64,000 nucleotides of DNA from Anaspis maculata (GCA_949128115.1 OX421966.1:1488001-1552000), one strand, 5' to 3'. Positions 47,191 through 60,034 are shown, counted from the stretch's first letter. The notes: generated from the sequence alone by a model not told the origin. A program made the numbers and translations.

Positions 47191-48800
47191 AGAAAAAGCT
47201 CTGCAAAGAATAATAATTAAGCAAAAGCAACCATTGCCTCATTTTTCGGAAACAAAGGGAGATTCTCGCTAATGATGACATCAACCGGCTTTTTTTGTCC
47301 TCCGTTTTTTACAGCTCTTCCACAACTTTAGAGTGAGTGGAATTCCCGATAGCCATGTTTAATAAATGAACAGTTTAATTAAATTTGTCGGCTGCGCGAG
47401 AGAGAACCTGGCCCGAAGACTGATGGATTCCCATTTCTTTTTGTGTGTTTTGTGTTGTTGTGGCCATATTGCCTGGATCTGTCCCACTACTCCCACTTGA
47501 AAAGTGAATAAAAGCGGCAAGAATGGAGTGTACACACACAAAAAGCTTATGAATGTAAGGTTGAGGTGATGCAGGAAAAAGAAGTGGCTTTCACGACTCA
47601 ATGGAAGTTGCTTCCGTTTTTTATCTTTATTGCTGGTTATTATGGTCTCTTAGCCGCAGGGTTTATTCCCACCGTGATCATGGCTTCCGCGTCCTCTAAA
47701 AGCGAATGGAATTAGGGCGTGCGAAAAGGGAATTTTATGGTGAACACTTCGACTGAAATATACTTGGAACTTGGCATACATTCAGCGTTTTTATATGTGT
47801 ACTATTCGTGGATACTCACATCAGAACGATTATAGGTACTGGAGATGTTTCTGGAAATTTCATGGGATAAAAGGAGGAAATGGGATGACGAGGAGTGAAG
47901 AGTAAAGTATAGTGGATTGGAGAAGAGGATAATTTCATTAACACCCTTAGCATGTGGGAACTCAATCAAGTTACTATAATACAGCACTATTACAATCATG
48001 TGCTAATCAAGAGTGTGTGGTTGAACATAACCAAGTTAAATCGTGGATTCAGGAGGGCGAAGCTTAGAAATCTGGTTGTTGGTTTAACTGAAATCCAGCT
48101 TATTCTTAGATTGTAGAAAAACAAAATTACACTGTAGCTCATGATGATGATGAGAAAGAAAACGCATAAAATTCGACGTCAGTTGCACTGTCAGCTCGAA
48201 ATGGCAGTTAATGATGCAATCTTTCAGTAAGAACATCGTTTTTTTTTTTATACCGCCACCGCGGAGAAAAGCTGCAGTAAGTTATGACTTTTCCAAGACG
48301 TCATCGGCAGACGTCCTCCGGCCGTGCTTTATTGCCGTCCCGCGTGCATACATAACTTATTCAATTATTGCCGCTTTTTTTCTTGCAAAATGTTCTACTT
48401 GCCAGAATCGAGGTTGACAAGAATAAGTACTTGTAAACTCATCCCGATGGGCGTCCTCCTGGATCTGAAGGATAATTTGCGGCAAGTGTTCGGGTACACT
48501 TGGGGATAATGCAGAGTTGCTGGATTTGATAACGATGCGGTGTTTGGAAGTGAAGGATAAAAAATTGAAAGAAAGGCGAAGAGAAGGGTTTGACAGGAAA
48601 TAATTACGTACCGGCTGTGGACAAGTAAGTATAAGAATATACAAAGGTGGGAGGCGTTGAGAGGTAGATTTGTAAAATCTCGGTGGATTTGTTTTGAGCT
48701 TTTGCACTGCGTTTACTCAAGCGAGCTTTTTTAAGCTCAAGTACTGCAAAGCCGAGCTCTGCCACAGTGCAGTAGCTTTAGATTACCGCACTAGAGCTTA
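47191..48800. other. single-copy spacer, no gene recognised
   Basis: No satellite words and no ORF longer than about 116 codons. AGACGTCATCGGCAGACGTC near 48295-48314 holds two GACGTC words, one overlapping a CRE-like TGACGTCA half. This could be a promoter or an unrecognised ncRNA region, but nothing proves it. Confidence 0.35.
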
Positions 48801-48829
48801 CTACAGCGTAGTTTGAAGCTCTCAAAACA

Positions 48830-49330
48830 TGTTCATTCAACTTTGAGCTTCCAACTTGTGGCTTTGAATTCAAAACTTGCAACTTTGAATCCCCAGTTTT
48901 GGAATTTCAATTTGAGATTTCGAACTTTGAACTTCAAATTCAAAAATTTTGCAACTGTTCAATTTCAAACTTCAAACTCAAAATTCTAGGATTTGAGCTG
49001 TGAATTTGAACTTCAAACTCTCACTCAGAGAGTTTGAGCTTCAAATTTTGAATTGAAAATTCTCAAATTCAACCTTCAAACCCGGAGCTTAAACTCCAAA
49101 CTTCGATTTAAAAAATTTGAACTTCAAACTGAACCTTTGAACTTGGACCTTGAAACACCAAACATTAAAATTCCAACTCGTAATTTCCGACATAAAGCGT
49201 CTAGTCCAAAAACTTCTAGCTTTCAGCTTTCATCAAACTTCGAGCTTCGAAAGTGAAGATTGAAAAGTGAAGTTGAAAGTTGCAAGTTTGAAGTTGGAAG
49301 TTGGAATTGAACAACATGAGAAAAAACAAT
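48830..49330. repeat. short-period satellite, inverted sense, segment 7
   Basis: Rich in CTTCAAACTTT / TTGAACTTC words, the reverse-complement sense of segments 1-6, for most of its length. At about 49240-49300 the sense flips to AAGTTGAAAGTTGC. The block is closely repeated at 57490-57830, including the ATTCCAACTCGTAATTTCCG and AAAGCGTCYARTC landmarks. Confidence 0.8.
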
Positions 49331-50030
49331 TTGAATTCATTCTTTCAACTCTGATTTGAAATTCAGTATAGAAAGAGAAAGAGAAAAATCGATTTTGGGG
49401 GATTCTTCGGGACATCAAGTATCGATTTCAGAGGTCAAGGAAAAGTACCGCTTTGAAGTTGGCGACTACTTGACAAAAATTTGATACCGAGTGTTGAATT
49501 GGCTTTCCAAACATGTAAAACATATTGAAATTTGCACATTGTCTGCCCACGTTACAGCTCCTGAACTGACACTATGCAAATTGTTACGTAAAATCCGGAA
49601 ATAACTTTTGAGTAAATTTCACTGCGTTTTAGCAGACGCTGTCTCTCAGAGACTATTTACCGCAAAGTAATGAGTTGAGTACTGATCTCTTCGGAGCTTA
49701 ACGGGCTACATTTGCTTTGCAGATATTTGTGCTCTGGAGGTAATAGTTCACAAGTTATTCAGAAAAAATTGAAAATTTTTAAGGATGACGCTCTTTTATT
49801 GGTCCAATAAAAATCCAAGTCTTGGAATTTTTGGGATATTCAGTATGTTATTCTACGTTAGATTTTGCATGAATCTACCAAACCTCAACTTCCGAATTTA
49901 TTTCCGGTTTGGCCCGATTATTGCTCAATTTGACTGGACTATCTTGCCTGCCATTTTTATTTATTTTCATTGGAGTTCTTACTTTCTTCTGATTATATAG
50001 ACTTCTTGGACCCCCTTGTGTCACCAGTAT
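49331..50030. other. spacer, no gene recognised
   Basis: Non-satellite sequence. A 71-codon hydrophobic ORF at 49785-50000 has an ATG and many F, I and Y residues but no domain, and it sits in AT-rich DNA. Confidence 0.4.
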
Positions 50031-50260
50031 TGTTTGAAGCTCTTCGTTTGGAACCCTAATAAGCTCCCTTGAATTTTTTCGTGGCTTTCAGAACTTCAGT
50101 GAGTCATCTTGTGCCTTTTTGCGTTGCTGGGAGCTCCAGTATGTGTCCCTTAGTGTCTTCATGTGATATACGAGGTGCTCTTGGACCCCCTTGTGTCCGC
50201 AAGTTTAATTTGGAGCCCTAGTCAGACCTCTTATTTATTTTCAACTAGCTTTCACCAGGG
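50030..50260 (+). repeat. ~48-bp CCCTTGTGTC-type units, small left outlier
   Basis: About four units like GACCCCCTTGTGTCACC, GTGCCTTTTTGCGTTGCTGG and GATATACGAGGTGCTCTTGG. They match the larger arrays at 55310-56300 (direct) and 56430-56900 (inverted). Confidence 0.7.
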
Positions 50261-50680
50261 CCGCTTTGCGGCCCCTGAGCGAAACCTAGTCCTCGTTCGC
50301 GCTTCTCGTAGGGTGATATTCTTAAAGGTGACTGGCATTCGCAGTGTTTTGTTATGAGATTGTGTCGCAATTGATTCATTTCGTTGTTCTTCAGTTTCTC
50401 TGGTTCTCACGGTGCTCATTCTGATTCGTTGGGAACGTAAATGTGCTCCGCGCTCATTGACTCCCTCATTTTTCCGATGTTCTTTTACTTCTTTTTATTT
50501 GCGCTGTTTTGCTACAGAACTGGCAAGATCTCCTGCTTCTTTACGTTTGGGCATTAAGTCACATCACACATCAGCTTTCAAACAACAACTGACAACTGTT
50601 AAGAAACATGCGTTCGAAACCACGACGGATCTTGCTTCATATACCCCTACCAATGGGTTGCCCCAAAAAAGTTTTAAATG
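50261..50680. repeat. interspersed segment preceding the HSE-like array
   Basis: GAAACATGCGTTCGAAACCA, CGACGGATCTTGCTTCATAT and ACCCCTACCAATGGGTTGCC recur at about 53783-53840. A GGGCCGCTTTGCGGCCCCTG inverted motif at 50249-50276 resembles GAGCGTGCTTTGCGCTC at 53660. It has no coding capacity that I can support. Confidence 0.5.
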
Positions 50681-50684
50681 GTCC

Positions 50685-53600
50685 ACAATGTTCCAGAATA
50701 TTCCACAACATTCGAGAGTATTCTGGAATGTTCCACAATGATCTGGAATGTTGCCGGATGTTTTTGAACGTCCCAGACTATTTCTGAATATTCCAGAATA
50801 TACAGGGACATTCTGGAATGGTGCGGAATGATCTCGAATACTCTCAGATGTTCTGTACTGTACCTTTACCATAAGGTGGCCCCACATCAAAAAGGCTTTG
50901 AATAGCCCACAATGTTCCAGAACCTTCCACAACTTTCAAGAGTGTTCTGTAATGTTCCACAATGATCTAAAATGTCTCGGGATGTTTTTCATCGTTTCAG
51001 ACTATTCCCAAATATTCCAGATCATACCGGAACATACTGGAATGCGGTGGAATGATCTCGAATAATCTCGAATTATCCGAACATTTCAGAATATATCGGA
51101 GCGTTCTGGAGTGTTGTGGAATGATTTCGAATATTCTACAATGATCTGGAATGTTCCCGATTGCTCCAGACTATTCCCGAACATTCTAGAACATACCGGA
51201 ACATTTTGGAATGTTATAGAGTGATCTCGAAAGTTTTATAATGATCTGAACTGTTCCGGGATCTTCCAAACATTACGGAACATACCGGAACATTCTAGAA
51301 TGTTGTGGAATGATCTGGAATATTCCACAATGAACTGAAATGTTCCGGAATGTTTCCGGACGTTCCAGATTCTCAAACATACCGGAACATTCTATGATGT
51401 AATGGATTGATAACGAGTGCTCTACAATGATCTAGAATGCTCCGGGATGTTTCTGAACGTTCCAGATTATTCACGACTTTTCCAGATCATACCGGAACAT
51501 TCTGCAATGTTGTGGAATGATCTCGAATGTTTCATAATGGCTGGGAATGTTGTCGAACCTTCCAGACTACTCCAGACAATACCAGAACATTCTGGAGAGT
51601 TGTGGATTGATCACGAATGTTCCACAGTGATCTGGCATATTCTGAAATGTTTTCGGACGTTTTAGATTATTCTCGAACATAGTCGAACATCCTGGAATGT
51701 TGTGGAATGATCTCGAATGTTCTTCAATGATCTGGAATGTTCCAGGATGTTTCCGAACGTTCCGGACTATCTCCGAACATTCTAGAACATACCTAAACAG
51801 TTTGGAATGTTCTGAAGCGATTTAGAATGATCCACGATGGATTGGAGTGGACAAAAATGTTTCCGGACATTCTAGACTATTCCAAACATACCGGAACATT
51901 CTGGAATGTTGTGGGATGATACCGAATCCTCCACAACAATCTGGAATGTTCCGAGATGTTTCTAAATGTTCCAGATCATTCACGACTATTCTAGAACATA
52001 CCGGACCATTCTGGATTGTTGTGGAATGATCTCGAATGTTCCACAGTGGGTTGAAATGTTCCTGAATATTTCCGAACCTTCCAGCGTATTTCCGACGATA
52101 CTGTCACATTTCAGAATGTTGTGGAACTATCACGAATGCTTCACAATGATCTGGAATATTCTGAGATGTTTTTAAACGTTCCAGACTATTCCCGACCATT
52201 CCAGAACATACCGGGACATTCTGGAATGTTGTGAATTGATCTCAAACGTTCCACAATGGAAATGTTTCCGAACGTTTCATAGAATATTTTAGAACGTTCC
52301 AGATTATGCTTGAACATTCTCGATCATTCTGGAATGTTTTGGATTGATCACAAATGCTACACAATAATCTGGAATGTTCCGGGTTGTTTCTAAGCGTTCC
52401 AGATTATTCTGATCACTCGAGAACATGTCGGAAAATTTTGGAATGTTATGGAATGATCTTGGATGTTCCACAATGATCTGGAATGTTCCGCGATGTTTCC
52501 GAACTTTCCAAGCTATTTCCGAACATTCTAAAACATACCAGAACATTCTGGAATGTTGTGGAATTATCTAGGATACTTTTTAATGTTCTGGACTGCTCTA
52601 GACATTTTAGAGGGCGGAAGTTCCAGCCCATATATTTTTGGAAAACACGCTCTTCAGATAAACCAGAATACCTTCTTAATGAATAAGGGATGGAGGGCTA
52701 CCACACCATATAACTCCTTTGATCGTACCGGGACTTGTTTCAGAGTTTTGGCACGCACACTGTACATTTACTTCAATTATCCCAACGTTGCAGACCATTT
52801 CCGAACATTTGAGAACATACCGGAACATTCTAAAATGTTGTGGAATGATCTCAAATACCCTCGAATGTTCTGGACTGTTCTAGACATTTCTAGAAGGCAA
52901 GAAACTTCCAGTTCGTATATCTTCAAAAGCACGCTCTTGAGGTAAAAACGAAAACCTTCTTTATCGATGAGGGATGAAGGGCTACCATACCATATAACTC
53001 CCTTGATCGTAGCGGGACTCGTTTCTGAGTTTCAGCGGCGCAAAGGTTTGACACTTTCTTTTACTATATATATTGATATTGATTACCCCTACTGATGAGT
53101 GGGGCTGGCTACCCATACCAAAAACGTTTCGAATGGTTCACAATGTTCCAGAATATTCCACAACATTCGAGAGTGCTCTGGAATGTTCCACAATGATCTG
53201 AAATGTCCTTGAATTTTTCCGTACGTTCCAGATCATCCCTGAATTATACAGAATATACCAGAACATTCTGAAATGTAGTGGAATGATCTCGAATACTCTG
53301 GTATGTTCTGTTCTGTACCTCTACCGATAGGTGGCTCCGCACCAAAAAAGCTTCGAATAGACCACAATGTTCCAAAGCCTTCCACAACTTTCAAGAGTGT
53401 TCTGGAATGTTCCAGGATGTTTCCGAACGATTCAGACTATTCCTTAAATCCCAAAACATACCGGATTATTTTGAAAATGTGGTGGAATGATCTTGAACAC
53501 TCTCGAATTTCCCGAGCATTTCAGAATACACCGGAGGAACATTTTGAAATGTTTTAGAATGACTTCGAATGTTCTACATTGATCTGGAATGGTTCCGAAC

Positions 53601-55260
53601 GTTCCGGACTATTCCCGGGCATTTCAGAACATATCGGAACATTTTGAATAGTTGTAGAATGAGCGTGCTTTGCGCTCTTCACTTTTTTATTCTTTCGCCG
53701 TTCTCTTCATTTTCGTCGTTATCGAGAATTGTATAAAATATGAATCACATTGACTTTTTACCCATTAAGTACAAATTAATAAGAAACAAGCGTTCGAAAC
53801 TACGACGGAACTTGCTTTATATACCCTTACCAAGGGGTAGCATCACTCATACCAATACCAAAAAGGTTTCGGATGGTCCAGAATGTTCGAGAATATTCCA
53901 CAACATCGAGAGTGTCCTGGAATGTTCCACAATGATCTAGAATGTTCCTGGATGTTTCCGAACGTTCCAGGCTACTCTCGAATATTCCAGAATATACCGG
54001 AACATTCTGAATTGTTGTGGAATGATCTCGAATAGTCTCAAATTTCCCGAACATTTCAAAATATACCGGAACATTCTGGAATGTAATGGAATGATTCAGA
54101 ATGTTCTACAATGATCTGGAATGATTCCGAACGCTCCAGACCGCTTCCGCACACCCTCGAACATTCTAGGACATACCGGAACATTCTGGAATGTTGTAGG
54201 ATGATCTTTGATGTTCCACAATGATCTAGAATGTTCCGGGATTTCCCGAATCTTTCGGAACATACCAAAACATTCTGGAATGTTGTGGGATGATCTTGAA
54301 TAATCCGCAATAATCTGGAATGTTTCATAATGATTTCGAACGTTGCGGGATGTTCATAAACGTTCCAGAGTATTCCCGAACATTCCAGAGAATACCGGAA
54401 AATTCTGGAATGATCTTGAGTATTCCACAATGATCTGGAATGTTCAGAGCATGCCGGAACATTCTGGAATGTTGTGGAACGATCTCGAATGTTCTACAAT
54501 GGATTGGAATATTCCTGAATGTTTCCGAACGTTCCAGACTATCCTCGATCATACCCGATCATTCTGGGATGTTGTGGGATGATCTCGAATGTTCCACAGT
54601 GATATGGAGTGTTTCGGGATATTTTGAACGTTCCAGCTCATACCGACCGTTCCAGAACTTACCGGAACATGTTCGAATGTTGTGCAATGATCTCGAATGT
54701 TCCACAACAATCTGGAATGTTCCGGGATGTTTTCGAACGTTTCAGGCAATTCCCGAACATTCTAGAACTTAACGGAACATTCTGGAATGTTGTGGATTAG
54801 CTCGAATACTTTCGAATGTTCTAGACTGTTCTAGGCATTCTAGAGAGTGGAACTTCCAGCCCTTATATCATCAAGAAACACGCTCTTTAGATAAAACCGG
54901 GAACCTCCATCATGAATGGGGGTTGGGGGCTACCGGCTGCCAAACCATATAACACCCCTGATCGTACCGAGACTTGTTTCTAAGTTTTGGCTCACTTACT
55001 TTCATGATCCAAACGTTACAGACTATTCCCGAACAATCCAGAACATGCCGGAGAATTCTGGAATAATGTGGAATGATCTTGAATACTCCCAAATATTTTG
55101 GTTCGTTCTAGACATTTCTAGAGGGCGGAAAACTTCCAGCCCTTATATCTTCAAAAGCATGGCCTCAAGGTGAAAATGGAAACCTTCTTCACTGATGGGG
55201 AATAAAGGGCTACCACATCATATAACTCCCTTGATCGCAGCAAGACTCGTTACCGAGTTT
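50685..55260 (+). repeat. GAACATTC / GGAATGTTC heat-shock-element-like satellite, right array
   Basis: About 4.5 kb built from ACATTCTGGAATGTTGTGGA, ATGATCTCGAATGTTCCACA, ATGATCTGGAATGTTCCGGG and ATGTTTCCGAACGTTCCAGA-like words, with an overall unit of roughly 120 bp. Exact three-pentamer heat-shock-element matches (TTCnnGAAnnTTC) include 50691-50703 and 50721-50733. Header segments recur at about 50638-50690, 50850-50915, 53090-53145, 53318-53375 and 53815-53885. A second interspersed block recurs at about 52608-52770, 52895-53060, 54840-55010 and 55120-55290. ORFs up to 130 codons are repeat-derived. Confidence 0.92.
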
Positions 55261-55309
55261 TACCGGCACAAAGATTTGGCACTTACTTTTATTATACATA
55301 TATAACTAT

Positions 55310-56300
55310 CAGAATTTCAGTTAGCCCCTTCTGCCTTTTTGTAAGCACCCCATGACTCTATATGAAATCGGAATCCTAATTAGCCCGCTTATGTTTTTAT
55401 TGGCTTCAAGAGGAAATATCAATGAGCCCTCTTCCTCCTTTTTTTGTTATATAAAGCTCGATCCATTGGGCTCCCTTGTGTCTTCAATATCGTTTGAAGC
55501 TTCACTGAGCTCTCATGCATTTTTCCGTGTCATTAGGATCTCTATTGAGCCCTCTTGTGCTCTCATGTGTCGTTTCTTACGTTTTTTCGTGGCCTTCAGA
55601 GTTCCAGTAAGCCTTCTTGTGCCTTCTTGCGTAATTGGAAGCTCTAGTGTGAGTCCTTCGTGTATCAATGCGATATACGGAGCCCTATATGCCCCCTTCA
55701 TGTCCGCAAGTGTAGTTTGGAGCCATAGTTAGTCCTCTCATGTTTTTTTCACAACTACCAGAATTTCAGTGGATCCCCTTTGGCCTTCATTTATTACATG
55801 AAGCTCCCTTGAGTCCCCTTGTGCCTTTGATATCGCTTGAAGCCCTGCCAATCTTCCCTCACATCTTTTTGTGGCTTTCGGAGCATTAGTGAACACCTCA
55901 AGCCTTCATGTGATAATGGGAGCCCAATCAGGCCTTTTATGCCCTCAAAAGAATACCAAGCCCTAATTAGTCCCTTTATGGTTTTTCCTGGTTCTCAGAA
56001 ATCCAGGAAGCCCCCTTTTCTCTACTTGTATCATCCAGAGCTACTCTTGGCCCCCTTGTTTCTTCAACGTCTTTTGGAGCCTGTTACAATTTTCCAAGAG
56101 GCTTCCGGAGCATTGGTTGGTGAGCACCTTGTGCCTTAATGCGACTTTGGACACCGACACTTTGGGTCCTCAAGTGTAGTATGGAGTCTCCCGGTGAGCC
56201 CTCTTCTGCCTTCGTATGTTATATGAAGCTTCACCGGGCCACCTTGTGTCTTCAATATCACTTGAAGCCTTGCTGAGCACCTCTGCATTTTTGCGTGGTT
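55310..56300 (+). repeat. ~48-bp CCCTTGTGTC repeat array, direct
   Basis: About 20 degenerate units with words such as GAGCCCTCTTGTGCC, TGTGGCTTTCGGAGC and CTTGTGTCTTCAATATC. It is the inverted partner of 56430-56900. The two 100-126-codon ORFs are repeat products. Confidence 0.8.
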
Positions 56301-56430
56301 TTCGGCCCGGTGCGGCGGCGAGATGGACATGACGTCAAACTGTCCTGCGTCAATCCGGCCGCTTTGAACAATCTAGGCGTCCAACCAGCTGCGTCAAACC
56401 GTCATGTATCCGGTTGACCCCATAGCAGGG
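56300..56430. other. GC-rich hinge between inverted arrays
   Basis: CCGGTGCGGCGGCGAGATGG, followed by several ACGTCAAA / GCGTCAAWC words (56332, 56349, 56390, 56439). It is markedly more GC-rich than its surroundings and separates oppositely oriented copies of the ~48-bp array. Confidence 0.6.
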
Positions 56431-56900
56431 CTTCAAAAGACGTCAAAGAAACAAGGGGGCCAAATGGGCTCTGGATAATACAAGAGGGCAAAAGCCCAGG
56501 AAAAGCGGAAGAGGGCTAATTAGGGCTTCATATTCTTTGGAGGACACAAGGGGCCGATCGAGCTCCAAATATCTCATGAAGGCTCTAAGTTTCACAAGTG
56601 CTCCGAAAGCCACGGAAAAATTAAAAAAAACATGAGGGAATTAATTAGGGCTCTGAACTGCACTTGCGGACATAAAGAACGTATATCGCACTAAGGCACA
56701 AGGGATACACACTAGGGCTTCCAACAAGGCAAGAAGGCACAAGGGGACTCACTGGAACTCTGAAAGCCACGAAAAACGTGAGGAGGCTCAATCAGGCTCC
56801 AAACGACACTCATGAAAGCACAAGAGAGCTCAACAGAGATCCGAATGACACAAAAAATACAAGGAAGCTGAATAGATCCAGCTTTCTATTGAGTACAAAT
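56430..56900 (-). repeat. ~48-bp repeat array, inverted
   Basis: Reverse-complement words of 55310-56300: ACAAGGGGGCCAAATGGGCT, GGACACAAGGGGCCGATCG, AAGGCACAAGGGGACTCACT and CACAAGAGAGCTCAACAG. Confidence 0.8.
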
Positions 56901-56969
56901 GAAGGTAGAAGGGAGCTTATTGTACTTATTCTTGAAACCAATTAAAGCCAAGTGGGTGAAGTGGGGCTC

Positions 56970-57165
56970 CATACTATACCTTCACAACTTCAAATTGAGA
57001 CGAATCACTTTCAAATTGAGAATAAACACATTCAAATTGGCACTGAAAAATGCTACAATGATTAAACACAGTCCAATTGGGAATAATCGATTTCAAATTG
57101 AGAATAATCACTTTTAAATTGGGAATTAACATATTCAAATTGGAGCCAAAAAGTTTTGCAGCAGT
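56970..57165 (+). repeat. TTCAAATTGRGAATAA short tandem repeat
   Basis: At least six spaced occurrences of TTCAAATTG(A/G)GA with AATMAC(A/T)-like spacers, about every 25-30 bp. Confidence 0.75.
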
Positions 57166-57210
57166 TTTAACAATAATTGATTAGACACTACATATATATC
57201 CGATATTTGG

Positions 57211-57213
<3 letters not shown>

Positions 57214-57243
<30 letters not shown>
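57214..57243. repeat. (TA)n microsatellite
   Basis: Fifteen uninterrupted TA units. Confidence 0.95.
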
Positions 57244-57245
<2 letters not shown>

Positions 57246-57479
57246 GTCTATCCTGACATGAAACTTTTCTCAAAAATCTCAAAAGTGAGTTATTGTGAAT
57301 TTTGGTTTCTGTATGTTCATACCATTTATATATTTATTTGTAGCAACAAAACCCTGATGAATGATGAGCGCTAGCTTGAAATATATATTGGTCAAAAAAT
57401 GGACAACGCCTTTATATAAAGTAGTGTAGACAGAAGAACTACATATTTATTAAGAAACACACTACAGATATGGAAGAAT

Positions 57480-58155
57480 TCCTGTGGAAAATTTCACTTT
57501 GAGAGTTTGAGCTTGAGATTTTGAATTGAAAATTTTCAAATTCAACTTCGGAACCCGGAGCTCTAACTCTAAACTTCGAAGCATTTGAGTTTGACTTTGG
57601 ATTTGAATCAAGAAATTTCAACTCCAAACTGAACCTGTGAATTTGAACCTCAAAACATCAAACATTGGAATTCCAACTCGTAATTTCCGACAAAAAGCGT
57701 CCAATCGAAAAACTTATAACTTTCAGCTTCCATCAAACTCCAGGCTTCGAAAGTGAAGACTGAAAAGTGAAGTTGAAAGTTACAAGTTTGAAGTTGAAAG
57801 TTGGAATTGAACAACACGAGAAACAACGATTGAAGTTTGATCTTCCAACTCTGATTTGAAATTGAGTACTTGAAATAGCAAACTCCGAACGCAAAGTTCA
57901 GAAATTCAGAAGACAAGCTTTGAATTTTACATTCCAAACACTCAAGGCTCCAAACTTTGTCTTTCAACTTTGAATTTGAAGCTTCCAACTTGAAAATTCA
58001 GGTTCAAAACTGAAAATGTGAAACTTCAAGGTTCGAACATGATTTTGAAATTCAAACTTCAACGTCCAACTTCGAACTGTGAACGCCAAACTTCAAGCTT
58101 CAAACTGGTAACTCTCAATTTTGATCCTCAAACTTCAAACTTCAAACTGAAATTC
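57480..58155. repeat. short-period satellite, segment 8 (duplicate of 48830-49330)
   Basis: 57490-57830 parallels 49020-49330 closely, so part of the satellite was copied as a block. The remainder is CTTCAAACTT-type satellite. Confidence 0.8.
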
Positions 58156-59010
58156 CCCAACATCAGTCTATAAGGGTTGTCAATTTGTTGCAGATCACTC
58201 AAGTGGATCGCGGATGAAGCTCCACTCACACGTTTAGAGCAACAAGGGAGGTGAGTGACAAACTTCATATACTGAATTTGGAAAGCGACTAGCTGTTTGT
58301 GAATGAAGCTGTATTCCGCCAAGGTCATCTGTTCGACCAGTTATGTTAGCAGCAGTTGAACTCTGAATACTGGCCGAACTGTTCAAGTTAATTGGGTTTG
58401 TTCTATAATAATCATTTGAAGCTGCAAAAATCTCCATGGGCCAGGTTATTCAACATTTTTCCAGCTAAAAAGATTCCACATCCACAACTATATATAAGTA
58501 GGTATCTCACATTTGCATCAGCTACAAATAAAAAATTCAGGTTTCCGGATAGGTGAAAAGAGACTCATCACAGGAAAGGAAGAGTATCAGAATAAGAATG
58601 GATTGGTGTGTGTTGTAGGGAGAGCAGGTGAATATCGACCACTCAAGGCAAAAAATTCAAAACTGGTCGCCATGTGCTCTGTCAAGGCTGTACGTTTTGT
58701 ATCATATTAACGTTTTAAAAATTGCAAAAATCAATATTGACACGCCTTTGCCTCCAAGCGGCCGTTTTTCTGTCTTGTCGTATCTTTATTTCGGCCCGGG
58801 ACAAAAAGAACGGAGGAAAAACAGTGGGACTTGAGTGGTAGACGTTGAACAAATCACCCACCGGCTGCGAGCCCCAGGATTTTCCCTTTAAAGTAACAGT
58901 TCCAACAAAATTTCCCCTTCATATCGTTCCGATACCGTGCTGTGAAGGCCTAGTTATTTGGGAAATACCAAGAAGGTCGGAAAGGTCCAATCCACTCTGT
59001 CACTATTGGA
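58156..59010. other. spacer, no gene recognised
   Basis: Non-satellite sequence with ORFs of at most about 73 codons, none recognised. A CCGTTTTTCTGTCTTG and TTTCGGCCCGGGACAA stretch (58766-58803) is GC-richer than its flanks. This could hold unrecognised host sequence. Confidence 0.35.
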
Positions 59011-59315
59011 CAGGGAGCTGGTGCCTCAAAACTTACGTCATAATATACATGATTTCAATCCTGTAGGTCTAATGTGCGTTGATAAGGCTGTTGAAAATTT
59101 CTTTGTCTTACATGTCAGACCGGGGGTTTTAGGCTGGTATAGGCTTGTCAATTTTCGAAAAATGTCAAAAATTTATGTCATGAGGTACATGAATGAAACC
59201 AACGGGCTTTTGTGTGGGAACATCCCCTTGATCAAAAATCGGGTCATGAGACCAAATTTTTGGGGACTCTCGGTCCATAAGAAAAGTTTGAAATTTTCAA
59301 AAAGGCCAAAATTCA

Positions 59316-60034
59316 CCTCCTTCTGGAGACTTCTCCTTTGGTATAATTTTAGGAATAGAAAACGATTCTCACATGATTTTTTACGCAAGTTTCGAATCTG
59401 TCCACAAAATTTTTTAATGGTACATCGCTTACACACTGAGAGAAAAGTTTCATTTATAGGTAATAAGTACTTGTTTCGTACCAATTTAATAACAAATACT
59501 ATAACAAAGTACATGTCACCATATGTCGTTTACATCAAAAAACTATTTTAAAATCACCTATTCATCATAACCAAAGGGCTTATTATGCCAGTTGTTCATA
59601 AGAGTTCAGAAGATTTAATGAATATATTATTCCGTATCAAATATCAGTCAAACTTTCCCACAAAATGATTTATTACATCCAAATTGCACATTTTGTTTGT
59701 GATTGAGCCGGTTTATCAACTATAAACAAATACATATTGGCGGACAATCACCTGTTCTTAACCAACAATATACCTACCTGTGCTCACTTCACTTTGGCAC
59801 CATTCATTCCCCAATAATAACTGTGCATTATTCATAAACAATCGCTAAGTCACCCATAATGAATTTAATCACTAGAGTATCTTCGGATATTATTATTTAT
59901 TATCGCCAATGTAATGCGTTGGTGGGGTGAGAGATTTCCACCCGGCGCCATTATTCGTGCATGGTGTCATTTGTGTCGTATCATCCCATGCCATTCATTG
60001 TCTAGTATCTCGTTGAAGAAAAACAAATTTATTT
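59316..60034. other. interior of the outer foldback, no gene recognised
   Basis: Non-repetitive, AT-rich, no supported coding sequence. It has no inverted partner at the matching place on the right side (62957-63430). Confidence 0.5.

Noticed and set aside
50564..54552. Many ORFs rich in NIPEHS / FRNV-type words in the HSE-like array
   Set aside because: They are translations of the GGAATGTTCC-type repeat on either strand and change frame with the repeat.
58958..59551. 197-codon ORF at the left outer foldback arm
   Set aside because: The inverted partner arm does not preserve the frame over the same length, the peptide matches nothing I know, and it overlaps an opposite-strand ORF of similar length (59173-59514).
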